Source: Dyadobacter alkalitolerans DSM 23607
GTDB taxonomy: Bacteria > Bacteroidota > Bacteroidia > Cytophagales > Spirosomataceae
DNA: 64,000 bases
Assembly (NCBI RefSeq): GCF_000428845.1
Contig: NZ_AUAS01000007.1
Location: 186,001-250,000, forward strand
Reading direction: 5' to 3'
Shown: positions 24,964-34,583 of the stretch, piece by piece
Layout: the number at the start of each line of letters is the position of its first letter
Numbering within the stretch: position 1 is the first letter of the stretch
Notes under the pieces: model-generated
Databases searched by the model: none
What the model was told of the DNA's origin: nothing
The model's input: the letters and a program-made list of their open reading frames with translations, nothing else
Program-made: the position numbers and the translations under genes

Positions 24964-27900
24964 TTAATGCTGAACAGCCAGCTCTTCTGCCATTTTCTGT
25001 TCTTCGGTCATTTTGTGGTTTTTCGGTGAGATGAACGTGTAAACCGCCGGGATCACAAACAATGTCAGGATCAGCGAGAACATTAACCCTCCCACGATAA
25101 CCACACCCAGCGGAACGCGGCTCGTAGCAGCTGCACCCAGGCTAAGCGCAATCGGCAATGCTCCGAAAGCCGTGGCAAGGCTCGTCATAAGAATTGGTCG
25201 TAAACGCTGCGTGGCCGATTCCACGGCGGCAGCCATTCTTCCCATTCCCTGTTCCCGTTTCTGGTTGGCAAACTCCACGATCAGGATCCCGTTTTTGGTT
25301 ACCAAACCAATGAGCATGATCATCCCGATCTGAGAGAAGATATTGATCGTGAGACCAAAGAGATATAAACTCAGCAATGCACCCGCTAACGCAAGCGGCA
25401 CCGTGATCATGATGATAAATGGATCTGTAAAGCTTTCAAACTGTCCTGCAAGCACCAGATAAACAAGCAGTAATGCTAATCCAAATGCGAAACTGGTGTT
25501 TGACGAGCTTTCTTCAAAGTCACGCGATGAGCCTGTCAGGGACGTTTGGAATGATTCGTCCAGCAGTTTTGCGGCAATCCTGCGCATAGCGGCCACACCG
25601 TCGCCGATGGTTTTTCCTTCAACTAATGATGCAGAAACCGTTGCGCTTTTGTAACGATTATAGTGATAAATCGTAGGCGGACCGCTTTCTTCCTTCATCT
25701 GGACAACGGCTGTCAACGGAATATTTTCGCCCCGGTTATTCCGCACGTAAAGTTTGGAAATATCGGCAGGTTTGTTCCGCTCCGAACGTTCTACTTGACC
25801 GATTACCTGATATTGCTGGCCGTTCATGATGAAATAGGCAAGCCTTCTTCCACTAAATGCAGACTGGATCGCACCGGCAACGTCTGTTGTCGACAATCCA
25901 AGATCTCTTGCCTTCAAGCGGTCAATAGTAAGCCGGATCTCAGGTTTATTGAATTTCAGGTTGACATCCACATTCTGGAATGTTGGATCTTGCCGCGCTT
26001 CTTCCAGGAATTTGGGTAATACTTCAAAAATCTTGTTAAAATCAAGGTTTTGTAATACAAACTGAACCGGTAAGCCGCCTCGTGAGCCCTGACCAACGGC
26101 AATGGTTTGTTCCTGTGTTGCGAAAATCCGCGCGTCATTGAAACGCGCCAGCTTCTTGTTGATTTCCTGGGCCAGGTCGTTCTGGCTTTTCTTACGCTCG
26201 CCAGCCGGAACAAGGCCAATCCGCGCCGTGCCGCTGTTTACACCGCCACCGCCAAAGCCTGGCGTTGCAGAGAATGTGAATGCTTTTTCGGGAATCGAAT
26301 CGTTCAAAAAGTTGGATAGCTGATCGGAAACGCCCTGCATCTGGTCAAAACTGGTTCCTTCCGGCGCCGAGAGGTTGAAACGGATGCTGTTCCTATCTTC
26401 CATTGGTGCCAGCTCACTTTGTAAGTTGGTGTAGGTAAAATAAATAAGCACACCGCAGGCGGCCACCAGAACCCAGGCAAGCCAGCGTGCCTTCATAAAG
26501 CTGCGCAATGACCGGTTATAACCATCTTCCATACCTGTAAAGAATGGCTCAGTCTTATTGTAGAACCAACCATGGCCTGCACTTTTACGATTTAAAAACA
26601 CATTCAAAACCGGGGTAATCGTAAGCGAAACGAATGCTGAGATCAAAACCGCGGAAGCAACGACGATACCAAATTCCCGGAACAGACTCCCGACAAAACC
26701 TTCGAGGAAAATAACGGGTAGGAACACAACGGCAAGCGTAAGCGACGTAGAAATTACAGCAAAGAAAATCTCGCGGCTTCCTTCCAATGCAGCCTGCCTT
26801 ATCGGAAGGCCGCTTTCGAGCTTTCGAAAGATGTTTTCCGTGACCACAATTCCATCATCCACCACAAGTCCTGTTGCCAGTACAATGCCTAAAAGGGTCA
26901 ATATATTAATTGAAAACCCGAACAAATACATGATAAAGAACGTCGCAACCAGCGATATCGGAATATCGATCAATGGGCGGACAGCAACGATGAAACTCCT
27001 GAAAAAGAATAGGATAACGATCACCACGAGTGAAAATGCGATCAGCAGGGTTTCCTCAACTTCCAAGATAGACTGACGGACCAGTCGCGTGTTATCCAGG
27101 AGAACATTGAATGTAATGTCCGATTTATTTGATTTCTGGATCTCTGCAAGCCTTTTGTTGAACTCATCTGAAATCTCAACGTAATTGGCTCCGGGTTGGG
27201 GAATTACAGCCAGACCAACAGCGTACATACCATTGTATTTCCAGCTTTGTTCCTCATTCTCAGGGCCAAGCTCTACTTTCGCGACATTAGCAAGGCGCAC
27301 AATCCCAGCGCTGTCATTTCTGATAACGAGGTCGCTGAATTCTTTTTCGCTGGTAAGCCGGCCCATTGTCCTGATTGTCAGCTCGGTGTTGGCTCCGTAA
27401 ATCTTTCCTGCCGGTAACTCGACGTTTTCAGAGCTTAATGTTGTCGAAATATCGTTGAAAGAAATGCCATAAGCGCTCATTTTATCCGGATCAAGCCAGA
27501 TGCGCATGGCATAACGCTTTTGCCCGAAAATATTAATTGCACTTACGCCGTCAATGGTTTGAAGACTTTGCTGCAATACGTTTTCTGCATATTCACTCAA
27601 TTCCAATAAACCCTTGGATGGACTCTGAACGGCAAGAAGCAGGATGAAATCACTGTTTGCATCCGCCTTGCTTACCACCGGCGGGGCATCCACATCTTGC
27701 GGAAGGTTTCGCTGCGCCTGGCTTACTTTGTCGCGAACATCATTGGCAGCGCCTTCAAGATCCGATTCCAGGTTGAATTCAACAGTAATGTTACTCGACC
27801 CGATCTGGCTGGATGAGCTGATACTTTTGATACCGGGAATACCATTGATGCTTTTTTCAAGCGGCTCAGTGATCTGGCTTTCAATGATATCGGCGTTTGC

Positions 27901-28059
27901 ACCGGTGTAACTCGTGCGGACGTTCACAACCGGCGGATCAATGGCCGGGTAGTCGCGGAGTGAGAGAAAGTTATAGCCTACCACACCGAAGAGGATGATG
28001 AGCAGGTTCATAACTACGGCCAAAACGGGCCGTTTTAATGATAATTCAGAAATGTTCAT
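24964..28059 (-). CDS. RND efflux transporter permease (AcrB/HAE1 type)
   Basis: 1031 residues, the normal size, twelve membrane helices with two large periplasmic loops. It starts MNISELSLKRPVLAVVMN, has GYNFLSLRDYPAIDPP, and the proton-relay aspartates in TM4 (GLVVDDGIVVTEN). A matching second-half motif is MLIGLVTKNGILIVEFAN. It should be a proton-driven trimeric exporter of drugs or other amphiphiles. It lies 38 bp after the adaptor and 45 bp before TolC on the same strand. The exact substrate cannot be told from sequence. Confidence 0.94.
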   Translation of the reverse strand: MNISELSLKRPVLAVVMNLLIILFGVVGYNFLSLRDYPAIDPPVVNVRTSYTGANADIIESQITEPLEKSINGIPGIKSISSSSQIGSSNITVEFNLESDLEGAANDVRDKVSQAQRNLPQDVDAPPVVSKADANSDFILLLAVQSPSKGLLELSEYAENVLQQSLQTIDGVSAINIFGQKRYAMRIWLDPDKMSAYGISFNDISTTLSSENVELPAGKIYGANTELTIRTMGRLTSEKEFSDLVIRNDSAGIVRLANVAKVELGPENEEQSWKYNGMYAVGLAVIPQPGANYVEISDEFNKRLAEIQKSNKSDITFNVLLDNTRLVRQSILEVEETLLIAFSLVVIVILFFFRSFIVAVRPLIDIPISLVATFFIMYLFGFSINILTLLGIVLATGLVVDDGIVVTENIFRKLESGLPIRQAALEGSREIFFAVISTSLTLAVVFLPVIFLEGFVGSLFREFGIVVASAVLISAFVSLTITPVLNVFLNRKSAGHGWFYNKTEPFFTGMEDGYNRSLRSFMKARWLAWVLVAACGVLIYFTYTNLQSELAPMEDRNSIRFNLSAPEGTSFDQMQGVSDQLSNFLNDSIPEKAFTFSATPGFGGGGVNSGTARIGLVPAGERKKSQNDLAQEINKKLARFNDARIFATQEQTIAVGQGSRGGLPVQFVLQNLDFNKIFEVLPKFLEEARQDPTFQNVDVNLKFNKPEIRLTIDRLKARDLGLSTTDVAGAIQSAFSGRRLAYFIMNGQQYQVIGQVERSERNKPADISKLYVRNNRGENIPLTAVVQMKEESGPPTIYHYNRYKSATVSASLVEGKTIGDGVAAMRRIAAKLLDESFQTSLTGSSRDFEESSSNTSFAFGLALLLVYLVLAGQFESFTDPFIIMITVPLALAGALLSLYLFGLTINIFSQIGMIMLIGLVTKNGILIVEFANQKREQGMGRMAAAVESATQRLRPILMTSLATAFGALPIALSLGAAATSRVPLGVVIVGGLMFSLILTLFVIPAVYTFISPKNHKMTEEQKMAEELAVQH

Positions 28060-28097
28060 AGGTCAGGTTCAAGGAAATAGTTGTTCTACCGCCGTAA

Positions 28098-29195
28098 TTA
28101 CTTCACAGCATTCAAGCTTTTTACGCTTCTCACTTTCACTGGGGCATCAGGACGGGCAAATAACACGCCCGAAACAACTACGGTATCCCCAACGCTCAGG
28201 CCACTGGTCACTTCAACTACTTCTTCACGTCTGTCACCAGTCTGGATTTCTACAAAAACCGCTTTGCCGCCCTTCACGGTGACCGCCTTTTTACCCATCG
28301 CTTCCGGGATAATGCAGTTGGTTGGGATCAGGATACTGGATTTATTCGTACTCGCATTCAAATATACTTTCGCGAACGAACCCGGGCTTGTAGAGCCGGA
28401 ATTCAGCACAGCTCTTACGGTAATATTCCTGGTTGACTGATTAACCTGCGGTTCCAGGGCGATAATCCGTGCGCTTTCTCTTTTTCCGGAATTCTGGTCC
28501 AGAAGCACTTCTACATTGGCACCTTTCCTTACATATTTTTGGTAGGTTTCGGGAATTGTAAAATCAATCCGCAGGTTGGCCAGCTGCTGCATGGTAGCAA
28601 GGACATTCGTTGGTGTTACAAATGATCCTTCACTTACTTTTCTTAAACCTATAACACCCGTAAATGGCGCACGAACAATGGTTTTGTCGATCAAAGCCTG
28701 CGTGTAAGCCATATCCGCCTTAAATGTACTGACTTGATTCACAGCCAGATCGTAATCGGCCTGGTTGATGCCGTTTACGGCCACAAGCTGTTTTAATCGC
28801 TTTTCAGTAGTTTCTGCAAGTTCGAGCTGCACTTTTGTACGGTTCAGCTGCGCCTGTAAATCTGCATTATTAATCCTGGCGATCACCGTTCCTTTGGAAA
28901 CTGTTTGTCCCTCAGGAACATTGAGATATGTGAGCAGTCCGCTTACTTCCGGTCTTAGCTCGGCAAATTCATTAGCAACAATTGTTCCGTTAACTTCGAC
29001 CTTATCGCTTACTTTTTCAGTTTTGGCAATGATGACGTCAACGATCGTAGGTCCGCCGCCACCCTTCGCCTGAAAAGTGTCCTTTTTTTCTTTGCATGAA
29101 AATGTGAAGAGAAGCGTACCCGAGAGGATTACAGAGGAGAGGGTTTTATTCAGATTCGGTATTTTCGAAAATACAGACTTTGTGTTTGGATTCAT
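28098..29195 (-). CDS. RND efflux periplasmic adaptor lipoprotein (AcrA/MexE-like)
   Basis: 365 residues from the ATG at 29195 (an upstream in-frame codon would add 24 non-family residues). A lipobox-like TFSC follows a hydrophobic stretch, so it should be a lipoprotein. Then come the membrane-fusion-protein parts: barrel-sandwich hybrid (VEVNGTIVANEFAELRPEVSG), alpha-helical hairpin, lipoyl half (VRAPFTGVIGLRKVSEGSFV) and beta-barrel/membrane-proximal domains. First gene of the efflux operon, so expression of the pump starts from its promoter. No regulator is adjacent. Confidence 0.91.
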   Translation of the reverse strand: MNPNTKSVFSKIPNLNKTLSSVILSGTLLFTFSCKEKKDTFQAKGGGGPTIVDVIIAKTEKVSDKVEVNGTIVANEFAELRPEVSGLLTYLNVPEGQTVSKGTVIARINNADLQAQLNRTKVQLELAETTEKRLKQLVAVNGINQADYDLAVNQVSTFKADMAYTQALIDKTIVRAPFTGVIGLRKVSEGSFVTPTNVLATMQQLANLRIDFTIPETYQKYVRKGANVEVLLDQNSGKRESARIIALEPQVNQSTRNITVRAVLNSGSTSPGSFAKVYLNASTNKSSILIPTNCIIPEAMGKKAVTVKGGKAVFVEIQTGDRREEVVEVTSGLSVGDTVVVSGVLFARPDAPVKVRSVKSLNAVK

Positions 29196-29337
29196 AAAAT
29201 AATAATTCCAGAGCTTTGGTTTAGGGGGCGTTGTTGTGAATAATATCGAAATTCGGGTCTTTCCCAAAATTATATATTAATCTAAAACCTATTGGACTTT
29301 TTTCTACTATAAAAGTTTAATAGCAGAAAATATATTT

Positions 29338-30585
29338 TTAGAATTCCTGAGCAATTACTTTCAGAAGTGTATCACATTTCATCTCCGTTTCTTCCCATTC
29401 GCGCTCAGGAATGGAATCTTCGGTGATTCCGGCACCCGCAAAAAGTGTTGCTGTTCCGTCTTTAAACCTCACTGTCCGCAGGTTTACAAAAAGATTTGTA
29501 TCGCCGCCCACTTGTGCCGGCCCGATAAAGCCACTGTAAAATGAGCGATTATAGCCTTCGATCTCGGTAAGGAATTGCAGGCTGGGAAGTTTCGGTACGC
29601 CGCAAACCGCAGAGGTCGGATGCAGGAGTTTAAGCATGACAGACGCGAGCTCAGGAAAGTTCAGCGTAGTGGTATCCACTTCAAAATCAGTCCTTAAATG
29701 ATATAAATTACCAGCCAGAACTGTTTTAGGGCCGGTTTCCGTGTATTCCCGGAGGCGGATTTTTTTGAAACATTCTACAATATAACGGCTGACCAGCGCA
29801 TGTTCCTCAATCTCCTTCTCGCCCCAGCGAATATCAAACTTCGGAATAAGCTCACCAGCCTCATTTCGCGCGTTTTGCGTTCCCGCGAGGGACATTGTCC
29901 TGAAAGTGCCATTCGAATCCTGGCGTACCAATGCCTCCGGGCTCGCCCCAAGCCATAACTCGTTCTGATGGGGCAGGTTAACCAGTGAAACAAATGCATG
30001 CGGATATACTTTTGCCAGCTTGCTGAATGCTTTGGCGGGCTGAAAGTTTTCGGAATAGGCTAAGTCCTTTGTCCGGGATAAAACTACTTTTTTAAACTGC
30101 CCTTGCCGGATGGCAGATACGGCCAGCTCAACGGTCCTTTTGAAACGGTCGCGGGCATTCAGATCCGGTAATTCGTTGATGGCAATAGCATTGTGATAGG
30201 CATGCGGATTCGCATCTTTGGCAATTTCAGTGGCCAGTGTTACCAGCTTTATCACATCCGGATGTTCCTCGCTGACGTTATTTTCAATGTCTTTTATATT
30301 AATATCGTCAGAAAAAGTCAGAATAATGTCGCCTTCCAGAAACAGCACTTCCTGATCCGTTTCCCAATGAAAGTTGCTTACGACGAAGCCGGGTGAGAGT
30401 TTTTCAAGCTCAGGCTGACATTTTCGGATTCCGTCCCGAACCGAAATCAGCAGCTGAATTTCATTCCTGTGCGGTAATCTCCATAATGCCGACGGAAATC
30501 CCAATTGCCTGGATGCTGTCCAAAGCTCCTCAACCTGTAATCCCTCAAATATGGAAAGTCGTGTGTCGGTTTGTACTGAAAGCAT
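29338..30585 (-). CDS. menF: Isochorismate synthase
   Basis: A 415-residue chorismate-utilising enzyme of the MenF/EntC family. Signature stretches: KVVLSRTKDL, ASPEALVRQ, SLAGTQNARN, HPTSAVCGVPK and GFIGPAQVGGD with the Mg-binding ExxE in the last third (WEETEMKCD). It converts chorismate to isochorismate, the first step to menaquinone (or a siderophore). It lies 45 bp downstream of a MenI-like thioesterase on the same strand, which favours menaquinone. Menaquinone is the usual quinone of this phylum. Confidence 0.88.
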   Translation of the reverse strand: MLSVQTDTRLSIFEGLQVEELWTASRQLGFPSALWRLPHRNEIQLLISVRDGIRKCQPELEKLSPGFVVSNFHWETDQEVLFLEGDIILTFSDDINIKDIENNVSEEHPDVIKLVTLATEIAKDANPHAYHNAIAINELPDLNARDRFKRTVELAVSAIRQGQFKKVVLSRTKDLAYSENFQPAKAFSKLAKVYPHAFVSLVNLPHQNELWLGASPEALVRQDSNGTFRTMSLAGTQNARNEAGELIPKFDIRWGEKEIEEHALVSRYIVECFKKIRLREYTETGPKTVLAGNLYHLRTDFEVDTTTLNFPELASVMLKLLHPTSAVCGVPKLPSLQFLTEIEGYNRSFYSGFIGPAQVGGDTNLFVNLRTVRFKDGTATLFAGAGITEDSIPEREWEETEMKCDTLLKVIAQEF

Positions 30586-30630
30586 TTAGTCTTTAATCTA
30601 ATCGTTAGGTTATTTTCCTGCAAAATAATG

Positions 30631-31056
30631 TCAGCGGTCTGCATTCACAATAGCAACCGTCAGGCGGCTGATGCATACCAACTTTCTTTCTTCATTGGTG
30701 ATTTGAATGTCCCAAATGTGCGTCGTCCTGCCCAGGTGGATCGGCCGCACTGTTCCATACACGAAACCCGCCCTGGCAGACCGGATATGGTTTGCATTGA
30801 TCTCCAGACCCACCGCATGTTGTTTTTCAGGGTCGGGCAGACAAAGAAATGATGCAATGCTGCCCAATGTCTCTGCCAGAACAACAGATGCACCGCCATG
30901 TAAAATTCCAAATGGCTGATGCGTACGCTTGTCCACTGGCATTCTTGCAGTTATATAATCATTCCCTATCTCTGTGAACTCAATTCCAAGATGGTTGGAA
31001 ATTGTATTCTGACTAAAAGAATGAAGTGCATCTAACGTAATGGATCTGGTGAACAT
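30631..31056 (-). CDS. menI: 1,4-dihydroxy-2-naphthoyl-CoA hydrolase-like hotdog thioesterase
   Basis: A 141-residue hotdog-fold thioesterase close in pattern to E. coli MenI (YdiI): LGIEFTEIGNDYITARMPVD, then TKQPFG-like THQPFGILHGGASVVLAET with the catalytic Glu of this group, and the C-terminal WDIQITNEERKLVCISRLT. It should release DHNA from its CoA ester in menaquinone synthesis. It is directly upstream of menF on the same strand. A TAAATTTG -7-like box at 31071-31078 lies between it and the divergent phosphatase gene, on the plus strand. Confidence 0.83.
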   Translation of the reverse strand: MFTRSITLDALHSFSQNTISNHLGIEFTEIGNDYITARMPVDKRTHQPFGILHGGASVVLAETLGSIASFLCLPDPEKQHAVGLEINANHIRSARAGFVYGTVRPIHLGRTTHIWDIQITNEERKLVCISRLTVAIVNADR

Positions 31057-31141
31057 ATCTAAAAATTGTATAAATTTGTATCTGCTGTAAAGGTTAAAAA
31101 CAAGGTATTTGCAAAATTAATATTTAAATAATCCTATTATT

Positions 31142-31786
31142 TTGAAAAGAAAGTCTATCTACCTCATTCGTCACGGTGAAACAGATTTTAACCGCAGGGG
31201 AGTGGTTCAGGGAAGCGGTGTTGATTCCTTGCTGAATGAATGGGGCGAAGCCCAGGCTGCCGCGTTTTTTAATGCTTATCAACATGTTCCTTTTGACAAA
31301 ATTTACACCTCTGATTTAAAACGAACACATCAAACTGTACGTGGGTTCATCAGGCTAGGTATCCCCCATGAAAGTTACGCAGGGCTGAACGAGATCTCCT
31401 GGGGAAACCGCGAAGGCCGTGAACCGAACACGGGTGATAACAACTATTACCGTGAGTTGGTTACCGCCTGGAAAAACGGTCAAGTTGATCTTGCGGCGGA
31501 GGAAGGAGAAAGTCCTTTGCAGGTGCGCGAGCGCCAGATCCCGGTGATCGATACCATTCTATCCCGCCCGCACGAAAGAAATATCCTGATTGCCATGCAC
31601 GGCCGCGCCATGCGGGTGCTGCTGACCACGCTTTTTAATCAGCCTCTTGTTAATATGGATGACTACGAGCATAGTAACCTGTGTTTGTATAAAATCAACT
31701 ATTCCTACGACACAGGTAAGTTTGAGCTGGAAGTGGCAAACAACATTACCCACCTGTTGTCCCTCGAAATACCTCAAACTTTGTAA
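31142..31786 (+). CDS. Histidine phosphatase family protein
   Basis: A 214-residue phosphoglycerate-mutase-like phosphatase. The catalytic RHG motif is at the N-terminus (YLIRHGETDFNRRG), KIYTSDLKRTHQT holds the second Arg, and MHGRAMRVLL the second His. The family covers sugar phosphatases, CobC and others; the substrate is not predictable. The start is a TTG: no in-frame ATG precedes the RHG motif, and the family start (K/R-rich then IYLIRHG) fits. Alone on its strand. Confidence 0.86.
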   Translation: MKRKSIYLIRHGETDFNRRGVVQGSGVDSLLNEWGEAQAAAFFNAYQHVPFDKIYTSDLKRTHQTVRGFIRLGIPHESYAGLNEISWGNREGREPNTGDNNYYRELVTAWKNGQVDLAAEEGESPLQVRERQIPVIDTILSRPHERNILIAMHGRAMRVLLTTLFNQPLVNMDDYEHSNLCLYKINYSYDTGKFELEVANNITHLLSLEIPQTL

Positions 31787-31824
31787 AAACCGTTTGTGTA
31801 CATTCGTTTCCTTTGGTGTATTTA

Positions 31825-31857
31825 TGAACTGATGTGCAGTTCACACGGATACATTTG
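31825..31857 (+). promoter_or_regulatory. Inverted repeat and -7 box upstream of the LytS-type kinase
   Basis: TGAACTG (31825-31831) and CAGTTCA (31837-31843) form a 7-bp inverted repeat with a 5-bp spacer, just upstream of TACATTTG (31850-31857), a TAnnTTTG -7 box. No TTTG is found at -33; the repeat occupies that region, as an activator site would. Transcription would start near 31864, which makes the ATG at 31891 the kinase start. Confidence 0.5.
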
Positions 31858-31890
31858 CCAAAGTTCAAACAGCACAACAGAAAAACCTTT

Positions 31891-32958
31891 ATGTCCAAAA
31901 AACGTACTTATTGGACGTTACAAATTCTCGGCTGGACTTTACTGATCATGTTCGAGTATGTGCCTTATGCGCTCGAATTTGGTTTTGAGGCTGGCGTATT
32001 TTACACGGCATTAGCAAATATTCTTCTTGGCATTTGTCTCACACATGTTTACAGGCTTGTAATCCAAAAGTGGAACTGGTCCTCATTGCCGCTTCCCAGG
32101 CTTGCATTACGCGTAATCGGTTCAGTTTTATTGTTGGGGTTGATTATGACGCTGGTCAATCAGCCGATGGACCGGAAAGTGCTTGAACAGAATTTACTGA
32201 ATCAGCCGCTCGTTTTCTGGGGTTACTATGCCAATTGGTGCAAAAACCTTCTTGCCTGGATCCTGTCTTACACGGTTTATCATTATATAGAACAAACCAG
32301 GCTTGCCGGATATGAGAAGATCATGCTGAAAATGTCGATGCGGGAAGCAGAGGCGAAGGTTTTACGTTCACAGCTAAACCCGCACTTCACATTCAACGCA
32401 TTGAACAGCATTCGGGCACTGGTGTATGAAGATCCTAAAAAAGCACAGCTCAGTATTACGCAGTTATCTAATATATTGCGAAATTCATTACTTGCCGACA
32501 GACGCAAAACGGTTGATTTACAAGAAGAGCTGAGAACTGTTGAAGATTATCTGGAACTTGAAAAGGTCCGCTATGAAGATCGTTTACGTTACTCCATAGC
32601 AACAGATCCGCAGGCTATTTACTGGCAAGTTCCGCCCATGATGCTGCAAACTTTGGTTGAAAACGGCATTAAACATGGCGTTTCGAAGGAAATGGGTGGC
32701 GGATTTATCGATGTAAAATCGGAAATTGCAAACGAGCTGCTGATTATTACTATTCTCAACTCGGGAAATCTAGGTAACACGGATTCGGGAGGCGTTGGTT
32801 TAAAGAACACGGCCGAGCGGCTGTCTATTTTATATGGTAAGGGCGCAGCCTTCCGCATTTTTCAGGAGAAACAAGACGTGGTTTGCTCCGAAGTAAGGAT
32901 TCCTATGTTGTCGGAAGGCGTGATGATGGTGGGTGAGGAGACAGGGAAACGCAACTGA
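31891..32958 (+). CDS. LytS/YehU-type sensor histidine kinase
   Basis: 355 residues: four predicted membrane helices (about 8-130) with no extracellular domain of note, then a His_kinase domain (PF06580-like) with H165 in QLNPHFTFNALNSIRALV and a GHKL ATPase (VENGIKHGV, GGVGLKNTAERL). It senses an unknown signal at the inner membrane and phosphorylates the LytTR regulator encoded 47 bp downstream. The ATG at 31891 is preferred to a GTG 57 bp upstream, which lies before the predicted transcription start. Confidence 0.92.
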   Translation: MSKKRTYWTLQILGWTLLIMFEYVPYALEFGFEAGVFYTALANILLGICLTHVYRLVIQKWNWSSLPLPRLALRVIGSVLLLGLIMTLVNQPMDRKVLEQNLLNQPLVFWGYYANWCKNLLAWILSYTVYHYIEQTRLAGYEKIMLKMSMREAEAKVLRSQLNPHFTFNALNSIRALVYEDPKKAQLSITQLSNILRNSLLADRRKTVDLQEELRTVEDYLELEKVRYEDRLRYSIATDPQAIYWQVPPMMLQTLVENGIKHGVSKEMGGGFIDVKSEIANELLIITILNSGNLGNTDSGGVGLKNTAERLSILYGKGAAFRIFQEKQDVVCSEVRIPMLSEGVMMVGEETGKRN

Positions 32959-33005
32959 CAGCTTACATCAATTATAAACTTCATTTAATTCCTAACTGAC
33001 CTGTT

Positions 33006-33740
33006 ATGAGGACTCTTATTGTCGACGACGAACGCCTTGCAAGAAACGAATTGAAAAGATTGCTGGAACCTTATACCAAGATTGACATTGTAGGCGAAGC
33101 GGCCAATGCGGAAGAGGCTTTGGTGATGATTGAAGAATTACAGCCGGAACTGTTGTTCCTTGACATTCAGATGCCGGGCAAAAATGGTTTCGAATTGCTT
33201 TCATCCATTGAAGGGAAAACCCCGGAAGTGATCTTTACAACGGCTTATGACGAATATGCAATCAAAGCATTTGAGTTCAATGCATTGGATTATTTGTTAA
33301 AACCAATTGATTCGGAGCGTTTAAAAGATACGATCCATCGCATTGAAGAAAATCAGGCGCAGCCGGAGGCACCTGCCCAGGCGCATGAACGTGCAGAAAA
33401 AGTGCTTGGCGAAAATGATCAGGTGTTTGTTAAAGACGGGGAGAAATGCTGGTTTGTGAAATTAGGCAAGATCCGCCTTTTTGAATCCATGGGCAATTAC
33501 GTTCGCCTGCATTTTGATGATCAAAAACCTCTGGTCTTGAAATCGCTGAACAATCTGGAAGAGCGGCTGGAACCCAACACTTACTTTCGCGCCAATCGCA
33601 AGCACATTATAAACCTGCACTGGATCGAAAAAATAGAACCCTGGTTTAGCGGCGGACTGCTTGTTACGCTGCAAGGCGGCGACAAAATCGAGATCTCGCG
33701 CCGTCAGGCCATACGGTTTAAGGAGCTGATGAGTTTATAA
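33006..33740 (+). CDS. LytTR family response regulator
   Basis: 244 residues: an N-terminal receiver with the acid pair in TLIVDDERLA and phosphoacceptor D53 in LLFLDIQMPG, conserved T and K (FTTAYDEYA, YLLKPI), and a C-terminal LytTR DNA-binding domain (about 140-243; ESMGNYVRLHF, RANRKHIINLHWI). It is the partner of the upstream LytS-type kinase. LytTR proteins bind paired half-sites and often control secretion or surface functions; the target is unknown, though the downstream lipoprotein gene begins 27 bp later and is a candidate. Confidence 0.94.
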   Translation: MRTLIVDDERLARNELKRLLEPYTKIDIVGEAANAEEALVMIEELQPELLFLDIQMPGKNGFELLSSIEGKTPEVIFTTAYDEYAIKAFEFNALDYLLKPIDSERLKDTIHRIEENQAQPEAPAQAHERAEKVLGENDQVFVKDGEKCWFVKLGKIRLFESMGNYVRLHFDDQKPLVLKSLNNLEERLEPNTYFRANRKHIINLHWIEKIEPWFSGGLLVTLQGGDKIEISRRQAIRFKELMSL

Positions 33741-33767
33741 TTGCTTTTTTCATTTATCAACAACATA

Positions 33768-34583
33768 ATGCGTTTCATTAACATTGGTGTTTTCCTGTTG
33801 GCTGTGTCGTTTTTTACAGCCTGCAATCGTTCCGCCGAGCGGGAAAATGCGGAAGACGGTCAGCAGAAATTCGTAGGCAGCAAAATAAGCTCACAGTTTG
33901 GAGGTTGTGATACGGTTGATAACAAAGGCATTTCCATCAAACTCAATTTATGGGAGCCATCCGATTCCAGCGAGGCTGCAAAGGCAATCCGGACGACATT
34001 AACACAGAAATCTCTTCAAAGAATCAACTCTTATGGAGATTCGGCCAGCATTGCAGCAAACCCGGAAGCAGGAAAAAGCATTAAAAGCGCCTTTGAAGTT
34101 TTTGAGAAAAATTACAACGACTTCAAAAAAAACTTCCCCGATGCTCCCGGTTGCTGGGAAGTGGAGCTGAAAGGTGACACCGTTTTTTCGACATCGAAAG
34201 TGCTGTTTTACCAGCTCGATCATTACGCTTTCACAGGAGGCGCTCATCCCAATACCTTTCGTTCCTATCATGCTTTTGATACAAAAACAGGAGCTGAAAT
34301 TGAGATGAAAGACTTCATTTCCGATTCAACCCAACTGCTGAGTCTGGTTGACAAAGCATTTAGAAAGACGGAAAAGTTAAGCGAGGAAACCGATCTGGAA
34401 GAGGCCGGTTATTTTCTGCTTAATCATAAGTTCGTGCTGCCTGTTGCCTATGTTTTCACGCCAGCTGGTATTTTGTTTTATTACAATCCATACGAAATTG
34501 CCGCATATGCACGCGGGGCCATTCATTTTACAATTCCTTATGCCGAGCTGAATGGGGTGATTGACCGCGATAAGGTTTTCTGA
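33768..34583 (+). CDS. DUF3298/DUF4163-type lipoprotein (RsiV-like)
   Basis: 271 residues with a lipobox (VSFFTACNR). The body matches the DUF4163 plus DUF3298 architecture of RsiV-like proteins: HYAFTGGAHPNTFRSYHAFD and TGAEIEMKDFISD, then a C-terminal ILFYYNPYEIAAYARG. In Gram-positives such domains bind lysozyme; in Bacteroidota the role is unknown. It starts 27 bp after the LytTR gene on the same strand, so may be in the same transcript. Its stop abuts the radC stop with no gap. Confidence 0.8.
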   Translation: MRFINIGVFLLAVSFFTACNRSAERENAEDGQQKFVGSKISSQFGGCDTVDNKGISIKLNLWEPSDSSEAAKAIRTTLTQKSLQRINSYGDSASIAANPEAGKSIKSAFEVFEKNYNDFKKNFPDAPGCWEVELKGDTVFSTSKVLFYQLDHYAFTGGAHPNTFRSYHAFDTKTGAEIEMKDFISDSTQLLSLVDKAFRKTEKLSEETDLEEAGYFLLNHKFVLPVAYVFTPAGILFYYNPYEIAAYARGAIHFTIPYAELNGVIDRDKVF

